From assembly GCA_947493575.1 (NCBI GenBank), contig CANLRQ010000015.1, positions 1 to 64,000 of the forward strand: a stretch of DNA of 64,000 bases. Reading direction: 5' to 3'. Positions 56,115 to 64,000 of the stretch are shown piece after piece (position 1 is the first letter of the stretch; the number at the start of each line of letters is the position of its first letter). The position numbers and the translations under genes were made by a program. The stretch comes from an uncultured Marinomonas sp. GTDB lineage: Bacteria; Pseudomonadota; Gammaproteobacteria; Pseudomonadales; Marinomonadaceae. The notes below the pieces were generated by a model. The model worked only from the letters and a program-made list of their open reading frames with translations. It had not been told where the DNA came from and ran no database searches.

Positions 56115-57782
56115 ATGGATAATGTTCCAGCACAATCAGATCAAAAGCTTTATGTAGAATTATTAACCGGCTTTAATAAACTAACTGTTATTAGGCAGTT
56201 GGCATTAATGGTCGGTCTTGCTGCGTCTATAGCAATCGGTCTTGCTGCGGTTTTATGGAGCAATGGAACCGAATATAAACCTGTATTGAGTAGTATTACC
56301 GACTATAATGCGGATCAAATAGTTGAAATTTTAACGATTAATAATATTCCTTTTAAATTAGATGAGAGTACTGGTGCGTTATTAGTAGAATCTGATTTTT
56401 ATCATTTGGCTCGGCTAAAGCTAGCAGGGTCTGGTATTGTTAATGACAATATTGTTGGTATGGAAATTATGGATCAAGAACAAACACTTGGTTCTTCCCA
56501 GTTCGCGGAAAATGCGCGGTATCGGCGAGGCTTAGAAGGAGAATTAAGTCGCACGATAACAAGCTTGCAAAGTATAAAATCTGCCCGAGTTCATCTGGCT
56601 ATTCCGAAAGAGTCCGTATTTGTACGAGACACCCGAAAACCTTCTGCTTCTGTTTTTCTTGAGTTATACCCCGGAAGAAGATTAGATACTAGCCAAGTTG
56701 ATGCCATTGTTAATTTAGTTTCTTCTAGTATTTCTCAGTTGAGCCATAAAGATGTAACTGTTGTTGATCAAAGAGGTACCTTGTTAAGTCAGAAAGACCA
56801 AGACTCTGAATTATCAATCGCTGGGAAGCAGTTTGATTACACAAGAAAAGTTGAAGATGTATTATTAAGTCGTGTAAACAATATTTTAGACCCCGTAGTC
56901 GGATCTGGAAGATTTAAAGCTGAGGTGTCTGCGGATGTTGATTTTACCTCTGTAGAACAAACCGATGAACAATTTAATCCAGATCTGCTAGCACTTCGTA
57001 GTGAACAGACCTTACAAGAGAATCGAACTGGAGCTGCAAACTCTGGTGTTCCAGGAGCATTAACAAATCAACCGCCTGGAGCGATTAATGCACCAGAAGT
57101 AGCCGATGTAAATGGGGCAAATGTTGGTGGTACTGATACACAAACACCAGGGGAATCAAGGCAAGAAACCGTACGGAATTTTGAATTGGATCGTAGTATT
57201 AGTTACACGGTTCGACAACAAGGAACAGTTCGTCGTCTTTCTGTGGCTGTTGTGGTCGATGATATTTCTTCAATTGATCCGGAAACTTCTCAAATAGTTA
57301 GAACTCCTTGGAGTGATGATGAGCTACAGAGACTAACACTTCTTGTAAGAGATGCGGTAGGTTTTAATCCTAGTCGTGGCGATAGTATCAATGTTGTAAA
57401 TACACCTTTTGCTTTACCTGAACCTCCTGAACAAGAAGAAGAGATTCCATTCTATCAGCAAGACTGGTTCTTGAGTTTGCTACAGCCAGTGTTAGTAGGC
57501 TTCTTTATTCTTTTATTGTTGTTGATTGTTGTTAGACCAATACTTAAAACATTGGGAGATCAAAATAAAATTGCTGTGGCAGAAGATGCGGAAGCGTCTA
57601 TTTTCGCAGATGAAACTGATGAGATATCAGATGACCAAGTGTCACTAGTTAGTGCTGAAGATGTTATGGTTCCTGGGTCTCCTGAGAAGATTGAACGTCA
57701 ATTGAATGCAATTCGAGGGCTAATTGCTGAAGAACCAGAGCGTGTAGCTCAAGTTGTTAAGCAATGGGTTATGGAAGAGTAA
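56115..57782 (+). CDS. fliF: Flagellar MS-ring protein FliF
   Basis: This 555-aa inner-membrane protein has a first helix at about 32-52 and a second at about 455-480. In between are the ring-building motifs (YRRGLEGELSRTI, SARVHLAIPKESVFVRD, ASVFLELYPGRRLD) and a variable periplasmic loop rich in Pro/Gly/Asn. The cytoplasmic tail ends ERVAQVVKQWVMEE, which binds FliG. fliG begins directly after the stop codon. Confidence 0.97.
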   Translation: MDNVPAQSDQKLYVELLTGFNKLTVIRQLALMVGLAASIAIGLAAVLWSNGTEYKPVLSSITDYNADQIVEILTINNIPFKLDESTGALLVESDFYHLARLKLAGSGIVNDNIVGMEIMDQEQTLGSSQFAENARYRRGLEGELSRTITSLQSIKSARVHLAIPKESVFVRDTRKPSASVFLELYPGRRLDTSQVDAIVNLVSSSISQLSHKDVTVVDQRGTLLSQKDQDSELSIAGKQFDYTRKVEDVLLSRVNNILDPVVGSGRFKAEVSADVDFTSVEQTDEQFNPDLLALRSEQTLQENRTGAANSGVPGALTNQPPGAINAPEVADVNGANVGGTDTQTPGESRQETVRNFELDRSISYTVRQQGTVRRLSVAVVVDDISSIDPETSQIVRTPWSDDELQRLTLLVRDAVGFNPSRGDSINVVNTPFALPEPPEQEEEIPFYQQDWFLSLLQPVLVGFFILLLLLIVVRPILKTLGDQNKIAVAEDAEASIFADETDEISDDQVSLVSAEDVMVPGSPEKIERQLNAIRGLIAEEPERVAQVVKQWVMEE

Positions 57783-58796
57783 ATGAGTGAAGCTGATCAA
57801 AATGCCAATTTATCGTCTGTTCAAAAAGCAGCTGTTTTGCTGATGTCTTTAGGCGAGTCAGATGCGGCCCAAATTTTAAAGCATATGGGACCTAAAGAGG
57901 TCCAAAAAATTGGTCAATCAATGGCTCAGCTTGCAAATGTTCAAAGACATCAAGTTGAAAAAGTTTTGGATGACTTTTTGGTTCTTGTTGGTGATCAAAC
58001 CGGCTTAGGTTTAGGCGCTGACGGTTATATTAGAAACATGCTAAAAGAAGCCCTAGGCGATGAAAAAGCAAATAGCTTAATCGATAGAATTCTATTGGGT
58101 GGAAATACAACAGGGCTAGATACTTTAAAATGGATGGAGTCTAGAGCTGTTGCAGATGTTATTCGTTACGAGCATCCTCAAATACAAGCTATTGTTATTT
58201 CTTATTTAGACTCCGACCAAGCAGCGGACATTCTGGCGAATTTTGATGAGCGGGTTCGATTAGATATTGTGCTTCGAGTTGCGTCTTTAGAAACGGTACA
58301 ACCTGCCGCCTTGCAAGAACTAAATAATATCTTGGAAAGACAGTTCTCAGGAAATCAATCGACTCAATCGACTACTATTGGAGGTGTTCGAACAGCAGCC
58401 AATATTATGAACTTTATAGACAGCTCTGTTGAAGCAGATCTAATGGAATCGATACGAGATGTAGACGAAGATTTGGCAAATACAATTCAAGATATGATGT
58501 TTGTCTTTGATAATTTAATTGATGTCGATGATCGAGGCATTCAAGTTATTCTTCGGGAGGTTGAGTCAGAGACATTGATTTTGGCCCTTAAAGGTGCTGA
58601 TCCTGATATGCAAGAGAAGGTATTTAAAAACATGTCCTCTCGTGCTGCGGATATGTTGAAAGATGATTTAGAGTCAAAAGGCCCTGTGCGTGTTAGTGAA
58701 GTAGAGGTTGCGCAAAAAGAAATACTTGCTGTTGCTCGTCGTCTTGCTGATAGCGGTGAGCTTGTCTTAGGTGGCGGTGGCGAGCAGATGGTTTAA
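57783..58796 (+). CDS. fliG: Flagellar motor switch protein FliG
   Basis: This 337-aa rotor protein has an N-terminal FliF-binding domain (QKAAVLLMSLGESDAAQILKHMGP), a middle domain with EHPQ (YEHPQIQAIVISYLD) and a C-terminal torque domain with charged residues in MFVFDNLIDVDDRGIQ and LKGADPDMQEKVFKNMSSRAA. It controls rotation direction with FliM and FliN. Start and stop abut fliF and precede fliH by four bases. Confidence 0.98.
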   Translation: MSEADQNANLSSVQKAAVLLMSLGESDAAQILKHMGPKEVQKIGQSMAQLANVQRHQVEKVLDDFLVLVGDQTGLGLGADGYIRNMLKEALGDEKANSLIDRILLGGNTTGLDTLKWMESRAVADVIRYEHPQIQAIVISYLDSDQAADILANFDERVRLDIVLRVASLETVQPAALQELNNILERQFSGNQSTQSTTIGGVRTAANIMNFIDSSVEADLMESIRDVDEDLANTIQDMMFVFDNLIDVDDRGIQVILREVESETLILALKGADPDMQEKVFKNMSSRAADMLKDDLESKGPVRVSEVEVAQKEILAVARRLADSGELVLGGGGEQMV

Positions 58797-58800
58797 TTGA

Positions 58801-59637
58801 ATGAGTGAAGATCTAAATAAAGAAAAAAAGAAATTAACCGCTTATGAACGTTGGGAGCTGCCTTATCTTGAAAATAATTCTGAAGAAGTAAAAGCTACAG
58901 CATCAGGGTTGCTTATAAAGAAAGCAAATGAAGCCACGGTTACGTATGAAGAAGTGGACAAAGATTCGTTAGTCTATGAACCTCTTACTGCTTCACAACT
59001 AGAAGAAATTCGTTCAGCGGCTTATGAAGAAGGCTTTGCTCAGGGGTTGGAAGAAGGCAATAAAAAGGGAAAAGAAGAAGGTCATGCTGAAGGGCGTGAA
59101 GAGGGCTATGTTGAAGGTGTTGATTTAGGTAAAAAAGAAGGGTTTGAAATAGGTCATAATGAATCTAAAGAGCAAGCTCATGAACAATTTCAACAGATTG
59201 AAAACCAATTAAAATCTATAGTCGACGAGCTTGTTGATCCTATCAAAGAAACGAGAGCTTCCGCTGAGTTGGTTCTGTATGCTTCCATTAAGAGGTTTGT
59301 AGAAAGCATCACCCAAATTGAAATTAGTGACAACTCTTCTAAGATTTTAAAATCACAATTAGAGTCTATGTTTGATGCCATTGAGGAGAGGGGAGGGAAG
59401 GTTAAGCTTTCACTTAATCCAGAGGATAGAGAATTATTGAAAGACTATCAGGTCTTTGATGGTATAAATGTGACTTTAGAAGAAGATAGTTCTCTGATGA
59501 ATGGAGGGTTTTTATTAGAATCAAAAAACTTTTTTGTTGATGGCAGTATTGAAAGTAGAATTAATGTGATTTTTGATGAATTGAAGTCACTTTCAAATCA
59601 AGTAGATATAGATACCCATGACAATGACGTTGATTGA
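58801..59637 (+). CDS. fliH: Flagellar assembly protein FliH
   Basis: This 278-aa regulator of the export ATPase FliI has an acidic N-terminus ([13 protein letters not shown]), a run of GxxxG/GxxxE repeats at about 82-120 ([20 protein letters not shown] and onward) typical of FliH, and a C-terminal FliI-binding domain. It overlaps the start of fliI by 20 bases, implying coupled, stoichiometric synthesis. Confidence 0.94.
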   Translation: MSEDLNKEKKKLTAYERWELPYLENNSEEVKATASGLLIKKANEATVTYEEVDKDSLVYEPLTASQLEEIRSAAYEEGFAQGLEEGNKKGKEEGHAEGREEGYVEGVDLGKKEGFEIGHNESKEQAHEQFQQIENQLKSIVDELVDPIKETRASAELVLYASIKRFVESITQIEISDNSSKILKSQLESMFDAIEERGGKVKLSLNPEDRELLKDYQVFDGINVTLEEDSSLMNGGFLLESKNFFVDGSIESRINVIFDELKSLSNQVDIDTHDNDVD

Positions 59638-60943
59638 TAGGCTTTCAAAGTTGGAGCAAATAGACTGCACTTCTATGAAGGCAGTCGTTGAAGGTAGGGT
59701 GACAAGAATGGTTGGCCTTACCATGGAAGCGGTAGGCTGTAAGGTTGCGTTAGGCGACTGTTGCGATGTACAAGTTAAAAATAATCGTTGGGTTGAGTCT
59801 GAAGTAGTTGGCTTTACTGGTGATCTGACCTATTTAATGCCTACAGAGGCAATAGAAGGTATTTCACCTGGAGCGAGAGTTCGTCCTATTGTCGGTGACA
59901 GTATGATACCCGTTGGTGATGAATTACTAGGACGGGTAATTAACGGTTTAGGCAAACCTCTAGATGGCAAAGGTCCTATTAAAGCTAAGTCATTCACTAG
60001 TTTGCATACGGTTGCGATCAACCCTTTAGAAAGAAAGCCAATATCAGAGTCACTTGATGTCGGAATTAAGGTAATTAATAGCCTTTTAACCGTGGGAAAA
60101 GGCCAGCGTTTGGGGCTTTTCGCTGGTAGTGGTGTTGGTAAAAGTATGCTCCTTGGAATGATGACTCGTTTTACTGAAGCTGATATTACTATTGTAGGTT
60201 TGATCGGTGAAAGGGGGAGAGAGGTAAAAGAATTTATTGAACAGATTCTTGGTGAGGAAGGGCTTGCTCATTCAGTTGTCATAGCTTCTCCGGCAGATGA
60301 CTCTGCTTTGATGCGTTTAAGAGCTGCTATGTTAACTACAAGAATTGCAGAGTATTATCGTGATCAAGGTAAAAATGTTCTTTTACTAATGGACTCATTA
60401 ACTCGCTATGCACAGGCACAGCGTGAAATTGCTTTATCTGTTGGTGAACCTCCAGCAACAAAAGGTTATCCACCATCTGTATTTTCAAAGTTACCACAGT
60501 TAGTTGAAAGAGCTGGGAACGGGAAGGATGGAGGTGGTTCAATTACGGCTTTCTATACCGTATTAACGGAAGGGGATGACCAACAAGACCCTATTGCTGA
60601 TGCTTCTAGAGCGATACTTGACGGTCATATTGTTTTATCTCGTCGTTTGGCTGAAGAAGGTCATTATCCTGCAATTGATGTGGAAGCTTCTATTTCAAGA
60701 GCTATGCCTCATATAGTAACAGATGCTCATTTAAGTGGAGCAATGAGAGTTAAACAGCTATATTCTAAATATCAACAGAATCAAGACTTAATCGCTGTAG
60801 GTGCCTATGTGAAAGGCTCAGATCAAGATACAGATCAAGCTATAAAGCTTATGCCTGAAATTCGTAGTTTCTTACAGCAGGGGTTAAAAGAAAGCTTTAC
60901 CATAGACCAAAGTTTGGAAGCTCTAGTTGCAGCTATGACTTAA
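59618..60943 (+). CDS. fliI: Flagellum-specific ATPase FliI
   Basis: This 441-aa ATPase related to F1-beta unloads export substrates at the flagellar type III apparatus. Walker A is [11 protein letters not shown], Walker [19 protein letters not shown], followed by [14 protein letters not shown] and [11 protein letters not shown]. The start overlaps fliH. An alternative ATG lies two codons later. Confidence 0.97.
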   Translation: MTMTLIDRLSKLEQIDCTSMKAVVEGRVTRMVGLTMEAVGCKVALGDCCDVQVKNNRWVESEVVGFTGDLTYLMPTEAIEGISPGARVRPIVGDSMIPVGDELLGRVINGLGKPLDGKGPIKAKSFTSLHTVAINPLERKPISESLDVGIKVINSLLTVGKGQRLGLFAGSGVGKSMLLGMMTRFTEADITIVGLIGERGREVKEFIEQILGEEGLAHSVVIASPADDSALMRLRAAMLTTRIAEYYRDQGKNVLLLMDSLTRYAQAQREIALSVGEPPATKGYPPSVFSKLPQLVERAGNGKDGGGSITAFYTVLTEGDDQQDPIADASRAILDGHIVLSRRLAEEGHYPAIDVEASISRAMPHIVTDAHLSGAMRVKQLYSKYQQNQDLIAVGAYVKGSDQDTDQAIKLMPEIRSFLQQGLKESFTIDQSLEALVAAMT

Positions 60944-60978
60944 CTCTCTTTTTTCATATTTATATATAAGGTGTTATC

Positions 60979-61419
60979 GTGAAAAAGTCTGCTCGAATGC
61001 AAATTTTAGTTAATTTGGCAAAGGAAAAAGAAAACGATGTTGCTAAGCGGCTAGCTGCTCAACAAAATCAGCTTCAAGCAGAAAAAGATAAATTAAAGCA
61101 ACTTGAGGAATATTCTGAGCAATATGATTCTGAGCGAAATTTAATAGGTCTTAATTCTTTTTTATCTACGAATTATCAACACTTTGTGGATAGGTTAGGA
61201 CAAGCTATTGCTCAACAGAAACAGCAAGTTGTACGTGTCGAACAACAAGCAAACATGGTTAAGAGCCAATGGTTAAACGCAAGAGGAAAGACAGAAAGCA
61301 TGGATTGGCTACAGAAAAAGCATGTAAAAGAAGAAGATCGAATTGAGCAGAAAAAAGAACAGTCTCAAAGTGATGAGTTTGCAATGCGTCAATTTTTATC
61401 AGCGAAAAGCTCTTTATAA
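60979..61419 (+). CDS. fliJ: Flagellar export protein FliJ
   Basis: This 146-aa, almost wholly helical, Gln/Lys/Glu-rich coiled-coil protein follows fliI, as FliJ does. It is the central stalk-like partner of FliI. Recognisable parts are SARMQILVNLAKEKENDVAKRL and the late WLQKKHVKEEDRIEQKKEQ. The GTG start at 60979 follows AAGGTG by about seven bases. Sequence is poorly conserved in the family, so position is strong evidence. Confidence 0.92.
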   Translation: MKKSARMQILVNLAKEKENDVAKRLAAQQNQLQAEKDKLKQLEEYSEQYDSERNLIGLNSFLSTNYQHFVDRLGQAIAQQKQQVVRVEQQANMVKSQWLNARGKTESMDWLQKKHVKEEDRIEQKKEQSQSDEFAMRQFLSAKSSL

Positions 61420-61436
61420 TTTATAGGACGATATTC

Positions 61437-63377
61437 ATGTCAGTAAGCAGAGCGCTAGAAAAAGAATTGATTTTGCTTCTAGATGGCTTGGAGAACTGTG
61501 TTGTATGTTGTGAATCATCCCCTCAAAAAAATGCATCAAAGTTAAATTTTTATATTTTAGAAATTTACTCTAAGTTAGAAAGTAATACTTTTCCTAAGTC
61601 TATAATATTAGATTTTTTAAAAGAGAATAAAAAAACGCTTGTTAGTGTTTTTTCAAACTTTTTTCTTTTAGGTGAAAAGGTTGGATTTTTAATTTTTGAA
61701 ATGGTGGATATATTAAAACAGATTATTCTTTCAGGTTTTTTTAATGATATTAACTATCTTTATAAAATTGACCTTCAAACTTCTTATGTTGATAGTTTAA
61801 GATCTACCCTTCTTTCTCTAAATAATGAAAACTTTTTAGATGCTCCTGCCTCTATATATAATGGAGTAGCACACGAAGCTTCAATAGATGCTGTTACTTC
61901 TATAGTTTTGTCTTTATCTAGTGATTTAGATATTTCTAATTTCCATATTGATGTTGATGATAAAATACATAGAGGAGAGTGTGAGTATGTATTTTTTTCT
62001 GTTGATGTTGAAACCCATTGTTCGATATCCTGGTTGAATAAAAAATATTCGTATTTAAATTGGAGCTCTTCTGCTAATAAGATTGATATATCTAATCTAC
62101 TATATAGCGAGTTTTTAGATTTTGTGTCTATTTATGACGACTTCTATAAAAAAAGTTCAACTCTTGTAAGTATATACAATGATTCTTTATTGGAAAAAGA
62201 TAAATCTCTAAAAAAACACTTTTCTTTTCCTCTTTTAGGGTTTTGTCAAGATCTCTTAACGGTATCTAGTGATCAAAAAATAAGTGAAATATTTATCCCT
62301 TCTTTCTTTAGAAACAGATTGAAACTTTTTTTAGAAAAGCTTTATATTGAGAATATTGAGAAGAGATATGTTTCTTTAATTCGCCTTAGTGGTGAAAGTT
62401 TTCTTTGTTTTTTTAATAAGATAAATCATTATAACGAAATTGGGCATGACTGCTTTATACCGTTTTCTGACTTTAATAAATCCTTGAAAAAAACCCCTTT
62501 AGAAAAAGATTTTTTATTTTATGATGTTTTTGTTATAAGAGTTGGATGTTCAGAATACATAATCCCTAAATATCAAGTTCAGAATATTGCTCTTCTTGAT
62601 GATGAGTTTCTATATGAAAACGATAGAATATATTCTTATAAAGATCACTCTACAGTCATTGCGTTTGAAAAAATTGAATGGCTTATTTCTAGTTATGCGA
62701 GTTATCGAGATAGCTCTCATGATAGAGTGTCTGATGGAAGGAAAGTAATCTTTATTGAGCAAGCAGGTTTGGTTTTTGGAGTTATATGTGACTTTCTTAT
62801 CGAGAGTACAATTGCAAGAAAAGTGCCTTTTGCAGTAGATGTTCCTTCTTTAGCGGCTTTTTGGAAAACTAAAGAAGGTGAATTAATAGGGGAGTTTACA
62901 CCGTTTATAGCAGAAAAAATGCATGTTAAGAAAGGAAATAGCCATATTCAGGCTCGTGATGTTGCTTCGTATCATGTTTCATTTTTCGGCATCTCTAATA
63001 ATATTTTAATTGCGATAGAAAAAAGCATAAAATGTACAATTGAGAGTGTGTCTCAAAACAGTCTCTATAAGTTAACATCAAATGGTGGCAAGAATAGTAA
63101 ATTCTACCTAGAGTTTAAAGGTGGTCTTTTCTCTGTACTTAATTTAAATGACGATTTTAATTCTAAAAATATTGAAAGAGGTCACTTCGTGTTTTTTAAT
63201 TACCCTAACCATTCTTTTGCACTGTATTTTTCTTCAATCCATTATAACGAAAGTTATGTGAACTCTGACATTGACAGAAATGTTGTAGGCTTATGGCATG
63301 ATGTTTTTTTTGCAGCGGCAAAGAGCCAAGATGGAAAGGAATTGAATGTTTTATTGGAATCGAATTTTATTAATTAA
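61437..63377 (+). CDS. Large protein with CheW-like C-terminal segments, possibly a kinase-less CheA relative
   Basis: I do not recognise this 646-aa protein as a named family. Residues 361-465 read like the CheW-like regulatory domain of CheA: FYDVFVIRVGCSEYIIPKYQ, then DGRKVIFIEQAGLVFGVICD. A second, weaker CheW-like pattern spans 511-606 (SFFGISNNILIAIEKS, FVFFNYPNHSFALYFSS). The first 350 residues are hydrophobic-rich and helical, without a phospho-accepting His in an HxxKG context and without N, G1 or G2 ATP-binding boxes. It could be a degenerate CheA acting as a receptor scaffold, which is inference. The gene starts 17 bases after fliJ and is much more AT-rich than fliEFGHIJ. fliK would normally follow fliJ in many gammaproteobacteria. 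Confidence 0.6.
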   Translation: MSVSRALEKELILLLDGLENCVVCCESSPQKNASKLNFYILEIYSKLESNTFPKSIILDFLKENKKTLVSVFSNFFLLGEKVGFLIFEMVDILKQIILSGFFNDINYLYKIDLQTSYVDSLRSTLLSLNNENFLDAPASIYNGVAHEASIDAVTSIVLSLSSDLDISNFHIDVDDKIHRGECEYVFFSVDVETHCSISWLNKKYSYLNWSSSANKIDISNLLYSEFLDFVSIYDDFYKKSSTLVSIYNDSLLEKDKSLKKHFSFPLLGFCQDLLTVSSDQKISEIFIPSFFRNRLKLFLEKLYIENIEKRYVSLIRLSGESFLCFFNKINHYNEIGHDCFIPFSDFNKSLKKTPLEKDFLFYDVFVIRVGCSEYIIPKYQVQNIALLDDEFLYENDRIYSYKDHSTVIAFEKIEWLISSYASYRDSSHDRVSDGRKVIFIEQAGLVFGVICDFLIESTIARKVPFAVDVPSLAAFWKTKEGELIGEFTPFIAEKMHVKKGNSHIQARDVASYHVSFFGISNNILIAIEKSIKCTIESVSQNSLYKLTSNGGKNSKFYLEFKGGLFSVLNLNDDFNSKNIERGHFVFFNYPNHSFALYFSSIHYNESYVNSDIDRNVVGLWHDVFFAAAKSQDGKELNVLLESNFIN

Positions 63378-63395
63378 TTTAAAAGAAAATAGCTT

Positions 63396-64000
63396 ATGAA
63401 TAATAAGATTAACCTTATAAATGTATATGTTAAATTATGCATTTTTTTATTTTTATTTACAGGGATTTTTCTTTTCCTTCTTTCTGGTTTTTTTAATAAT
63501 GCTGTTGATTTGTATGAGAAAGACATTGTAAAAAAAGAAAATATTGTTAAAGACGGGTTTTTGCTTGTTGGTTTGTATAAAAATATTTTTCTATACTTTA
63601 ATAACGATGATGTAAGTGAAAGTTTTATTTTAGATGAAGTTGATAAAGTAGATAAATCGCTATTTTATTTTTTTGATGCTGAAGGGAATAAGGAGTTTTC
63701 TTCTTTTCCTTTAAAAGAAATGATTGTTTCGAAAAATCATGAAGTATTTGACTTACTTTCAAATGATATTGAAAAGTTAGAAGAGCTCTCAAAAAATAAT
63801 GATACTAGTAAGGTTTTTTTATACTTTAATGAATTGGTTTTTTCATTCCTGTTTTTGTTTTTTTTATTTTTGGTTTTATCTTTTTATAACTTTAGGCGTA
63901 ATTTAAAGTCTGATGTGTCTTTGATTAAAGCAAGTGTTAAGAAAATTATTTCTTGGGACCTTGATTTTGATATAAATAATTTTAACTATTTTGAATTTGA
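63396..64000 (+). CDS. Membrane sensor-like protein, 3' end outside window
   Basis: The open frame starts at ATG 63396 and continues through the last base, giving 201 residues. A first hydrophobic helix (about 14-33) is followed by a mainly charged, probably periplasmic, region of about 115 residues (YEKDIVKKENIVKDGF, FFDAEGNKEFSSF). A second helix follows (about 148-168), then FRRNLKSDVSLIKASVKKII, which resembles the start of a HAMP linker. This is the layout of chemoreceptors, sensor kinases and diguanylate cyclases. The output domain lies beyond the window. It follows the CheW-like gene by 18 bases, is equally AT-rich and is probably its partner. The ribosome binding site is weak (AAAGAAAA). 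Confidence 0.7.
   Translation, partial: MNNKINLINVYVKLCIFLFLFTGIFLFLLSGFFNNAVDLYEKDIVKKENIVKDGFLLVGLYKNIFLYFNNDDVSESFILDEVDKVDKSLFYFFDAEGNKEFSSFPLKEMIVSKNHEVFDLLSNDIEKLEELSKNNDTSKVFLYFNELVFSFLFLFFLFLVLSFYNFRRNLKSDVSLIKASVKKIISWDLDFDINNFNYFEF

Overview
The window looks like chromosome from a low-GC marine gammaproteobacterium of the Oceanospirillales, most like Marinomonas. That assignment is inference. It rests on Pseudomonas-type synteny (suhB/trmJ divergent, a DUF2232-like membrane gene between rpsR and rplI, fleQ-like/fleSR followed by fliEFGHIJ), a FabY-type initiating ketosynthase, an AT-rich composition and frequent TTG/GTG starts. Almost everything is core genome. No phage, CRISPR array or complete insertion sequence is visible, but two families of small palindromic repeats are scattered between genes.

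Layout. 1-216: two tandem tRNA-Leu(UAA) genes, the first cut by the window edge. 0.5-8.3 kb: suhB homologue and trmJ, gnd, pckA, a YjjV-type TatD hydrolase, a degenerate RmlD-like reductase and a small membrane protein. 8.6-22.4 kb: fabY, a Bax-like glucosaminidase, a GGDEF protein, a candidate sRNA, a TetR regulator with a LysE/RhtB exporter, upp, a Lon-type protease, a MATE pump, a sulfurtransferase, an aldose-epimerase-like gene and an unknown gene. 22.5-34.2 kb: envelope sugar locus with ugd, three glycosyltransferases, waaF-hldD, an AGE-family epimerase and the operon hldE-msbA-waaA. These make the heptose, transfer heptose and Kdo, and flip lipid A-core. 34.2-38.6 kb: a TPP riboswitch controlling thiBPQ plus an EamA transporter. 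38.6-40.4 kb: two more EamA transporters. 40.5-45.8 kb: rpsF-rpsR-membrane protein-rplI, dnaB and an Aer-like chemoreceptor. 45.9-52.6 kb: bioA and comF on the minus strand facing bioBFHCD. 52.7-64 kb: flagellar cluster with a shortened FleQ-like gene, fleS, fleR, fliEFGHIJ, and then two very AT-rich genes: a large protein with CheW-like C-terminal segments and a membrane sensor-like protein running off the end.

Most unusual points. (1) The gene at the fleQ position keeps the FleQ N-terminal and Fis-type DNA-binding regions but lacks the whole sigma54 AAA+ domain. (2) The pair after fliJ looks like a kinase-less CheA-like scaffold beside a membrane sensor. (3) The suhB orthologue has lost most metal-binding residues of inositol monophosphatases. 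(4) IS5-type miniature elements sit between genes, one of which supplies the last 17 codons and stop of waaF. (5) Gnd carries acidic residues where NADP-specific enzymes have Asn-Arg.
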